NCBI GenBank assembly: GCA_024511045.1
Contig: JANEMG010000033.1
Location: forward strand, 1 to 12,097
Length of the DNA stretch: 12,097 bases
Origin: Gammaproteobacteria bacterium
GTDB lineage: Bacteria; Pseudomonadota; Gammaproteobacteria; Methylococcales; Methylomonadaceae
Reading direction: 5' to 3'
Made by a program: the position numbers and the translations under genes. This document shows, piece after piece, positions 6,340 to 12,097 of this stretch; within the stretch, counting starts at the first letter, position 1, and the number at the start of each line of letters is the position of its first letter. Below the pieces are notes generated by a model that was given only the letters and a program-made list of their open reading frames with translations, was not told the DNA's origin and did no database searches.

Positions 6340-9300
6340 CTACTCATCTTCATGCCCATAGGGAGCCTGATGGATTCCCGGCGGGTTGAGCGCCGCCTCC
6401 CGTTCCGGCGTCAATGGACGTTCCAGCCAGTCGATATCCGGGTCTGGTATTTTATGCAGCACCACGAACTCGTCACGCTGCGAGCCAACCGTGCCGTAAT
6501 AGTTGAAGCCATAGCTGAGCTGCGCGTAGCCGCCGATCATGTGCGTCGGTTTGACGGTCACGCGGGTAACGCTGTTCAATATGCCGCCGCGTTTGCCGGT
6601 GCTGTTGGAGCCCGGCGTATTGATATGCTTCTCCTGGGCGTGATACATCATCGCCATGCCTTCCGGAATGCGCTGGCTGACGATGACCCGCGCCATGGTC
6701 GTGCCATTGGTGTTCAATGCCTCCACCCAGTCGCCGTCCTCGAGACCGATGGACTGGGCATCCTTTTCCGAGATCCACACACCCGGACCGCCACGGAACA
6801 ACGTCAGCATGCGCAGGTTGTCGTTGTAGGTGCTGTGAATGCCCCATTTCGAGTGCGGAGTGATCCAGTTCAGCACCAGGTGCGGCTTGTCCTTGATGAT
6901 GTCCTCGATGCCGCGCGTGGCCTGCAGGTCGACTGGCGGCCGGTAGGTGCAGAAGCCCTCGCCGAAATCGCGCATCCATTCATGGTCCTGATAAAACTGC
7001 GCCCTGCCGGTCAGTGTACGGAAAGGGATGTGTTCATGAATATTGGTATAGCCGGCATTGTAGCTGACTTTCTCCGATTCGATGCCGCTCCAGGTGGGCG
7101 CAGTGATGATCTTGCGCGGCTGCGCCTTGATATCGCGGAAGGTGATTTTGTCATCCTCCCTAGGTGCGGCCAGGTGCACATGGTCGATGCCGGTCTTCTC
7201 GCTCAGGTTGCGCCACGATTTCACCGCGACATCGCCGTTGGTCTCCGGCGCCAGGGCGAGTACCGTTTCACAGACATTGACATCCTCTTCCAGCGAAGGC
7301 ATTCCCTTGGAAACTCCTTCATCCTGTATCGTGTAGCAGAGCTCCTTGAGGTGCTTGTATTCCTTCTCGGTGTTCCAGTCGATGCCCTTGACGTTGTTGC
7401 CCAGCTTCACCATCAACGGGCCCAGAGCGGTGAATTTCTTGTATGTGTCGGCAAAGTTGCGCTCCACCACTTTCAGCAGCGGCAGCGTCTTGCCCGGCAC
7501 CGGTTCGCATTCGCCGCGCTTCCAGTCCTTCACTTCCAGGGGCTGCGCCAGCTCCGCCGGGGTATCATGCAGGATCGGCAGCGCCACCAAGTCTTTCCGG
7601 GTGCCCAGATGCTTTTCCGCCAGTTTCGAGAATTCTTTGGCGATGGTCTTGAAAATCTGCCAGTCGGATCTGGATTCCCAGCCGGGATCCACCGCCTCGG
7701 TCAATGGGTGGATAAAGGGATGCATGTCGGTGGTATTCAGATCGTCCTTTTCATACCAGGTTGCGGTGGGCAGAATGATGTCCGAATAGGCGCCGGTGGA
7801 ATTCATCCGGAAGTTGATGTCGACCATCAGATCCAGCTTGGCGATCGGCGCTTCGTCATGCCACTTGATTTCCTTGCCCCTGGCTTCCTTGACCACGTCC
7901 TGCATGACGCCATTCTGCGCGCCCAGCAGATGCTTGAGAAAATACTCGTGGCCCTTGGCGCTGCAGCCCAGCAGATTGGCGCGCCACACAAACAGGTTGC
8001 GCGGATGGTTTTCCGGTGCGTCGATATCTTCGGCAGCAAAGGCGATTTCCCCGCTCTTCAGCTTGTCGACGACATAATCGGCCACGCCTTTTTCATCGGT
8101 CGCCCCGGCCGCTTCAGCCTGTTTGCAGATTTCCAGAGGATTCTTGTTGAAATGCGGCGCCGATGGCAGCCAGCCCAGACGTTGGGAAACGACATTATAG
8201 TCGGACAACTGACTGCCCTTGTACTTGCCCTTCGCCGTCGCCGCCAGCAGACTGTCCGCATCCAGGCGCTCGTAGCGCCACTGGTCGGCATGGAAGTAGA
8301 AAAAGGTCGTGCCATTCATGTGCCGTGGCGGACGGTGCCAGTCCAGGCCGAAGGCGACCGGCAGCCAGCCGGCCTGCGGGCGCAGTTTTTCCTGACCGAC
8401 GTAATGCGCCCAGCCGCCGCCGCTCTGCCCGACGCAGCCGCACATGTGCAGCAGGTTCATGATCGCCCGGTAGTTCATATCGTTGTGATACCAGTGATTG
8501 ATACCGGCTCCCAGAATCACCATGGACTTGCCGCGGGTCTTGGCGGCATTGTCGGCAAACTCCCGCCCGGTGCGGATGATATCCGCCTGCTTGACGCCGG
8601 TGATCTTCTCCGCCCAGGCCGGGGTGTTGGGCGTGTCGGCATCGTCATAGCCGCTGGCGATATCCCCGCCCAGACCGCGATCGATGCCGTACTGGGCCAG
8701 TTGCAGATCGAATACCGTGGCGACCAGCGTCTCCTTGCCGTTGATCTGTATTTTTTTGACCGGGATATTGCGCCTGATGCCCTTGTCGGTACCGCTTTCG
8801 AAACAGGGAAACTGCACTTCCACGACATCGTCACTGTCGGAGACCAGACTCAACCGCGGCTGGATCTCCTTGCGGCCTTTCTTGCGCGGCAACAGGTTCC
8901 ACTTGCCCTTCTCGCCCCAGCGGAAACCGATGCTGCCATTGGGTGTAAAGACATCCCCGGTGGCCTCGTCGAGAACCACGGTCTTCCATTCCGGATTGTT
9001 TTTCTCGCCCAGCGCATCGGCGAAATCGGAAGCCCTGACCATACGCCCGGCAACCAGTGCATCATCCTGCTTGTCCAGCCTGACCAGCATGGGCAGGTCG
9101 GTGTAAGTGCGCGCATATTCCTGAAAATAGGGCTCCTGCCTGTCGACGAAGAACTCCTTCAGGGCGACATGGCCCATGGCTAGGAATACCGCGGCATCGG
9201 TGCCCTGCCTGGCGGGCATCCAAAGATCGGCGAATTTCACGTATTCGGCGTAGTCCGGCGCAATCGCCACCACCTTGGCGCCCTTGTAGCGGACTTCCGA

Positions 9301-10104
9301 ATAGAAATGCGCATCGGGGGTGCGGGTCATGGGCAGATTGGCGCCGGCGACGATCAGGTAGGTGGAATTGTACCAGTCGGCCGCTTCCGGCACGTCGGTC
9401 TGCTCACCCCAGGTCTGCGGGGAAGCCGGCGGCAGATCGCAGTACCAGTCGTAGAACGACAGACAGGCGCCCCCGATCAGGGACAGGTAGCGGCTGCCGG
9501 CCGCGTAGCTGATCATGGACATGGCGGGAATCGGCGAGAAACCGATGATGCGGTCCGGTCCGTGCTTCTTCGCGGTATAGACATTGGCCGCGGCGATGAT
9601 TTCCGTGACCTCTTCCCAGCTGCTCCGGATATGCCCGCCGAGACCTCGCACCGCGGTATACTGCTGGCGTTTTTCCGGATCGGTCTGAATGGCCTCCCAG
9701 GCTTCCACGGGATCTTTCCCGGAGGCGCGCTCGGTGCGGTACAGCGTGACCAGGCGCTCGCGGATCATCGGGTGCTTGACCCGGTGCGGGCTGTACAGAT
9801 ACCAGGAGAAGCTGGCGCCGCGCTGGCAGCCGCGCGGCTCATGATTGGGCATGTCCGGCCGGGTGCGTGGGTAGTCGGTGGCCTGCATCTCGAAGGCCAC
9901 CAGGCCGTTCTTGACATGCACATTCCAGGAGCAGCTGCCGGTACAGTTGACACCATGGGTGGAACGCACCACCTTGTCGAACCGCCAGCGGTTGCGATAG
10001 CCATCCTCCCATTGCCGGTCTTCATTGGTGACAATGCCGTAGCCATTGGAAAAAGTGCTTTGGACTTTCTTAAAAAAATTCAGACGGTCAAGGAAATGAC
10101 TCAT
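6340..10104 (-). CDS. narG: Respiratory nitrate reductase alpha subunit NarG (molybdopterin catalytic subunit)
   Basis: Catalytic subunit reducing nitrate to nitrite at a molybdenum bis-MGD centre. It is 1254 residues (E. coli 1247) and colinear from the first residue. The N-terminus MSHFLDRLNFFKK keeps the vestigial Tat-like segment without twin arginines, so the subunit should face the cytoplasm as in NarG. FS0 [4Fe-4S] ligands are H50, C54, C58 and C93 (STHGVNCTGSCSW and EPRGCQRGAS), with histidine as the first ligand as in NarG. The Mo-ligand aspartate is D223 in SFYDWYCDLPPASPQTWGEQ, equal to E. coli Asp222 in mature numbering. Other landmarks are NHWYHNDMNYRAIMNLLHMCGCVGQSGGGWAHYVGQEK (described by its ends only: about residues 536-572) and the C-terminal FNYYGTVGSQRDEFVVLHK. 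The start is supported by AGGAG at 10111-10115, six bases upstream. Upstream lies a 261-bp gap with its own candidate promoter. Confidence 0.98.
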   Translation of the reverse strand: MSHFLDRLNFFKKVQSTFSNGYGIVTNEDRQWEDGYRNRWRFDKVVRSTHGVNCTGSCSWNVHVKNGLVAFEMQATDYPRTRPDMPNHEPRGCQRGASFSWYLYSPHRVKHPMIRERLVTLYRTERASGKDPVEAWEAIQTDPEKRQQYTAVRGLGGHIRSSWEEVTEIIAAANVYTAKKHGPDRIIGFSPIPAMSMISYAAGSRYLSLIGGACLSFYDWYCDLPPASPQTWGEQTDVPEAADWYNSTYLIVAGANLPMTRTPDAHFYSEVRYKGAKVVAIAPDYAEYVKFADLWMPARQGTDAAVFLAMGHVALKEFFVDRQEPYFQEYARTYTDLPMLVRLDKQDDALVAGRMVRASDFADALGEKNNPEWKTVVLDEATGDVFTPNGSIGFRWGEKGKWNLLPRKKGRKEIQPRLSLVSDSDDVVEVQFPCFESGTDKGIRRNIPVKKIQINGKETLVATVFDLQLAQYGIDRGLGGDIASGYDDADTPNTPAWAEKITGVKQADIIRTGREFADNAAKTRGKSMVILGAGINHWYHNDMNYRAIMNLLHMCGCVGQSGGGWAHYVGQEKLRPQAGWLPVAFGLDWHRPPRHMNGTTFFYFHADQWRYERLDADSLLAATAKGKYKGSQLSDYNVVSQRLGWLPSAPHFNKNPLEICKQAEAAGATDEKGVADYVVDKLKSGEIAFAAEDIDAPENHPRNLFVWRANLLGCSAKGHEYFLKHLLGAQNGVMQDVVKEARGKEIKWHDEAPIAKLDLMVDINFRMNSTGAYSDIILPTATWYEKDDLNTTDMHPFIHPLTEAVDPGWESRSDWQIFKTIAKEFSKLAEKHLGTRKDLVALPILHDTPAELAQPLEVKDWKRGECEPVPGKTLPLLKVVERNFADTYKKFTALGPLMVKLGNNVKGIDWNTEKEYKHLKELCYTIQDEGVSKGMPSLEEDVNVCETVLALAPETNGDVAVKSWRNLSEKTGIDHVHLAAPREDDKITFRDIKAQPRKIITAPTWSGIESEKVSYNAGYTNIHEHIPFRTLTGRAQFYQDHEWMRDFGEGFCTYRPPVDLQATRGIEDIIKDKPHLVLNWITPHSKWGIHSTYNDNLRMLTLFRGGPGVWISEKDAQSIGLEDGDWVEALNTNGTTMARVIVSQRIPEGMAMMYHAQEKHINTPGSNSTGKRGGILNSVTRVTVKPTHMIGGYAQLSYGFNYYGTVGSQRDEFVVLHKIPDPDIDWLERPLTPEREAALNPPGIHQAPYGHEDE

Positions 10105-10110
10105 CGTTTT

Positions 10111-10115
10111 CTCCT
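10111..10115 (-). promoter_or_regulatory. Ribosome binding site of narG
   Basis: AGGAG on the minus strand, six bases before the narG ATG at 10104; it fixes the start together with alignment to E. coli NarG from residue 1. Confidence 0.8.
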
Positions 10116-10214
10116 AAAATCAGAAACGAGGGGGGATGAGGATCGACTCCATAGCTCCGGCCTGGCGACTGCAAGCCCGAAACATCCAGTTTACGTAAAG
10201 AAACCAGCACAACA

Positions 10215-10261
10215 AAAGAGAATTATACTCCGCTTTTATCGTGCCGGCATGATAAATACAA
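10215..10261 (-). promoter_or_regulatory. Candidate internal promoter for narGHJI
   Basis: On the minus strand a perfect -10 hexamer TATAAT lies at 10222-10227, in AT-rich DNA about 110-120 bases before the narG ATG. No good -35 hexamer sits 17 bases upstream (the sequence there is ATGCCG), as expected for an activator-dependent promoter. Centred about 40 bases upstream of the predicted start point is TTGTATTTATCATG (10248-10261), only weakly like an FNR/DNR site (TTGAT-N4-ATCAA). A perfect 10-bp palindrome TTTACGTAAA (10190-10199) lies just downstream of the predicted start point and could be an operator. The -10 is seen; activator identity is not established. Confidence 0.4.
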
Positions 10262-10304
10262 CCGCACTGAAGGCAAGGTTAAGCATCAGAATGCCCGCGC
10301 TCCG

Positions 10305-10324
10305 AAAACGGGACTTCAGTCCCG
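10305..10324 (-). terminator. Terminator-like hairpin after narK2
   Basis: On the minus strand CGGGACTGAAGTCCCG (10309-10324) forms a 6-bp stem with a 4-base loop and is followed by TTTT (10305-10308). It sits about 40 bases after the narK2 stop and about 80 bases before the candidate narG -10. The short stem and T run suggest partial termination at best. Such GGGACT...AGTCCC hairpins may also be dispersed repeats. Confidence 0.45.
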
Positions 10325-10365
10325 CCTCAACTGCACACCGTCTGGCCGGCAACGTATCTCGATCT

Positions 10366-11979
10366 TCAGGGATTGTAGAATTCACCGTCCTTGCGCAGAT
10401 AGAACCACCAGTTGATCATGATGCAGACCAGATAGAAAGCGGCGAAGCCATACAGCGCCAGTTCCGGCGTGGTCGCCTTGATCTGCTCACCGAAAACCTT
10501 GGGGATATAGAATGCCCCATAGGCGGCTACCGCAGAAGTCCAGCCCAATACAGGACCTGCCTGCTCCTTGGGAAACACCATGGCGATGGTGCGGAACGTC
10601 GAGCCGTTGCCGATTCCTGTCGCCATGAACAACAGCAGAAACAGCAGGAAGAACGGCATGAAATATTCCTGCGGCGTCGCGGAATTGTAGGCGGCCTTCA
10701 TGTAGTACGCCACGCCGCCGGCGCTGAGCACCATGACCGCGGCGCAGACATGCGTCACCCAGGCGCCGCCGAACTTGTCGGCGATCCAGCCGCCCACCGG
10801 ACGGATCAAGGCGCCGATGAACGGCCCCATCCAGGCAAACATCAGGGCACTGGGGCCATCGAGGTTGATCGTGTCATGGGTCATGACGCCGTCGACCATG
10901 ACATGCTGGTAGCCGAAAATCACCTTGATGGCCAGGGGAAATGCCGCCGCATAGCCGATGAACGAGCCGAAGGTCATGGTGTAGATGATGCTCATCACCC
11001 AGGTATGCTTATTGTCGAAAATTCTGTACTGCCGCTCCAGGCTCTGCCCGATCGGGCCCGGAATGATCTTCAGCAGGGAAACGGTCAGGGCGATGACGAT
11101 GAACAGCACGATTTCCTTGGGCACGCCGAATCCGGAACCGTTCACCTCCGCGGGCAGCATCAGCCACAGGCCGAAAATCGAGGTCATGAAACTGATCAGC
11201 AGCATGCCGGTGATGATGGCGAAAGCCTTCAGCGGATGGCCAATATCGGGGGAAACCTCGTCGGTGCGGATGTTGTGCATGCCGAACCAGCCAAAAATGA
11301 CCAGCGGGATCAGGAACACCAGCCAGATGAAGCCGGCATTCTGGATCCAGGTCTCGGTGCCGGCCGGAATCTTGCCGATCAGCGTACCCGAGGTATTCTG
11401 CAGGATCATGGGATCGCCGCCCAGCGCGCCAAACAGACCGAAGGTCATCGCCAGCGGCACCAGAATCTGCATCGTGGTCACGCCGAAATTGCCCAGCCCG
11501 GCATTCAGGCCCAGCGCCAGCCCCTGCATTTTCTTGGGAAAGAAAAAGCTGATATTGGACATCGACGAGGCGAAATTGCCGCCGCCCAGCCCGGACAGCA
11601 GCGCCAGTACCTGGAAGACCCAAAACGGTGTGTTCTTGTCCTGCAGGGCAATCCCGGTACCCAGCGCCGGGATCATCAGCAGCGCCGTGGTGAAGACGAT
11701 GGTGTTCCGGCCGCCGCACAGGCGGATGAAAAAACTGCTGGGGATGCGCAGCGTCGCGCCGGTGAGTCCGGCGATTGACATCAAGGTGAACAGCTCGGAC
11801 TTTTCGAAGGGAAATCCGAGGTTCAACATCTGTACGGTGATCACCCCCCAATACAGCCACACCGCAAAGCCGCACAACAGACTGGGAATGGATATCCACA
11901 GATTGCGGTTGGCAATGAACTTGCCTTCGCGCTCCCAGAAGTCGCTGTCTTCGACGTCCCACCTCTCTAAATCCGCCAT
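10366..11979 (-). CDS. narK2: NarK2-type nitrate/nitrite antiporter (major facilitator superfamily)
   Basis: Inner-membrane carrier expected to exchange cytoplasmic nitrite for external nitrate and so feed NarG. It is 537 residues from the ATG at 11979, longer than E. coli NarK (463). The extra length lies in a hydrophilic N-terminus (about 1-26, rich in acidic residues and Trp), and in loops near 184-212 and 355-375. About 12 hydrophobic segments lie between 28 and 527. Anion-binding arginines are R78 (LTGATLRIPSSFF) and R393 (GALIRPVGGWIADKFGG). Nitrate signature motifs are at about 131-148 (GGGNFASSMSNISFFFP) and 455-470 (GIGNGSTFRTIAMVFP). Start choice: AGGAG at 11986-11990 is six bases before this ATG. 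The upstream in-frame ATG (11997) and TTG (12003) have no ribosome binding site, although they would add 6 or 8 residues. First gene of the nar cluster, 261 bp from narG. Confidence 0.93.
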   Translation of the reverse strand: MADLERWDVEDSDFWEREGKFIANRNLWISIPSLLCGFAVWLYWGVITVQMLNLGFPFEKSELFTLMSIAGLTGATLRIPSSFFIRLCGGRNTIVFTTALLMIPALGTGIALQDKNTPFWVFQVLALLSGLGGGNFASSMSNISFFFPKKMQGLALGLNAGLGNFGVTTMQILVPLAMTFGLFGALGGDPMILQNTSGTLIGKIPAGTETWIQNAGFIWLVFLIPLVIFGWFGMHNIRTDEVSPDIGHPLKAFAIITGMLLISFMTSIFGLWLMLPAEVNGSGFGVPKEIVLFIVIALTVSLLKIIPGPIGQSLERQYRIFDNKHTWVMSIIYTMTFGSFIGYAAAFPLAIKVIFGYQHVMVDGVMTHDTINLDGPSALMFAWMGPFIGALIRPVGGWIADKFGGAWVTHVCAAVMVLSAGGVAYYMKAAYNSATPQEYFMPFFLLFLLLFMATGIGNGSTFRTIAMVFPKEQAGPVLGWTSAVAAYGAFYIPKVFGEQIKATTPELALYGFAAFYLVCIMINWWFYLRKDGEFYNP

Positions 11980-12049
11980 TGATTTCTCCTGAGCCATATG
12001 CAAAACTAAAAATTGATTTTGGCTGGTTGAATGCTGCGCACCCTGTGGA

Positions 12050-12064
12050 TGCGAATGATTCTCA
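12050..12064 (-). promoter_or_regulatory. Fur-box-like operator upstream of narK2
   Basis: On the minus strand TGAGAATCATTCGCA matches the 7-1-7 Fur consensus TGATAATNATTATCA at 11 of 14 defined positions. It lies about 70 bases before the narK2 ATG at 11979, a distance suitable for promoter control. The narK2 promoter itself cannot be placed confidently because the contig ends 20 bases further upstream. It could equally serve a divergent gene beyond the edge. It matches FNR's consensus less well (6 of 10). Confidence 0.4.
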
Positions 12065-12084
12065 ATAATTACGTATTTCTATGG

Positions 12085-12097
12085 CTGTCTCTTATAC
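12085..12097. other. Residual Tn5 mosaic-end (tagmentation adapter) sequence at right contig edge
   Basis: CTGTCTCTTATAC is the first 13 bases of the reverse complement of the Tn5 mosaic end (CTGTCTCTTATACACATCT). Natural IS50 ends differ: the outside end begins CTGACTCTTATAC and the inside end CTGTCTCTTGATC. This hybrid is therefore the engineered mosaic end and not a resident transposon. Genomic sequence ends at about 12084. Confidence 0.93.

Noticed and set aside
6352..9183. A 943-codon open frame on the + strand opposite narG
   Set aside because: It lies wholly antisense to narG, which has all expected cofactor ligands. The translation is rich in Arg, His and Gln with no recognisable domain, as expected for a complementary frame of a GC-rich gene.
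10248..10261. FNR/DNR box TTGTATTTATCATG upstream of narG
   Set aside because: Only partial agreement with TTGAT-N4-ATCAA, and the best half-sites need a 3-base spacer; not listed as a site of its own, only noted within the promoter entry.
9307..11778. An 823-codon + strand open frame crossing the 5' end of narG, the intergenic gap and most of narK2
   Set aside because: It is antisense to two well-supported genes and has no family resemblance or ribosome binding site; absence of stops across the 261-bp gap is chance.
11980..12003. Longer narK2 start at TTG 12003 or ATG 11997
   Set aside because: Neither has a Shine-Dalgarno sequence, and the AGGAG that serves the ATG at 11979 lies within that extension.
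1..12097. Natural Tn5/IS50-type transposon flanking the nar/nir region
   Set aside because: The terminal bases match the engineered mosaic end rather than either natural IS50 end, they sit exactly at the contig edges, and no transposase gene is present.

Overview
The window is a denitrification (nitrate/nitrite respiration) locus from a proteobacterium, most likely a gammaproteobacterium. That assignment is inferred from protein character (NarK1- and NarK2-type transporters, AniA-like NirK, NarGHJI close to the enterobacterial proteins) and from intergenic palindromic repeats of kinds that, from memory, are scattered through gammaproteobacterial genomes. No marker gene fixes the genus. Both ends are artificial: bases 1-9 and 12085-12097 match the Tn5 mosaic-end adapter used in tagmentation libraries, so genomic sequence runs only from about 10 to 12084.

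Layout. Left arm, + strand: the 3' part of a copper nitrite reductase gene (nirK, 10-1079, cut at its 5' end by the contig edge) is followed after 37 bp by a NarK1-type nitrate/nitrite transporter (1117-2448). A 14-bp perfect palindrome (2457-2492) lies where this unit meets the convergent minus-strand genes. Right arm, minus strand, in order of transcription: narK2 (11979-10366), narG (10104-6340), narH (6198-4630), narJ (4630-4106), narI (4094-3408) and a hemerythrin-like di-iron protein gene (3016-2495). Almost all remaining DNA is short intergenic sequence rich in dyad symmetry: three tandem ~82-nt palindromic units (3045-3305), an imperfect inverted repeat between narG and narH (6243-6321), and a terminator-like hairpin plus a candidate promoter between narK2 and narG (10215-10324).

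How it works together. NarK2 and NarK1 would bring nitrate in and exchange or export nitrite. NarGHI is the membrane-bound quinol:nitrate reductase, with its active site on the cytoplasmic side. NarJ is its molybdenum-cofactor assembly chaperone. NirK reduces nitrite to nitric oxide in the periplasm. The hemerythrin-like protein is a plausible NO- or O2-responsive, or iron-cluster-protecting, partner, by analogy with NorA/DnrN/YtfE proteins found in denitrification loci; that role is inference. No nitric oxide reductase, nitrous oxide reductase or regulator gene is in the window.

All seven genes belong to known families and I do not see a new enzymatic system. The less ordinary features are the adapter-bounded ends, the different palindromic elements in most gene junctions, the Fur-box-like site upstream of narK2, the separate placement of two NarK types, and the Met/His-rich N-terminal stretch of NirK.
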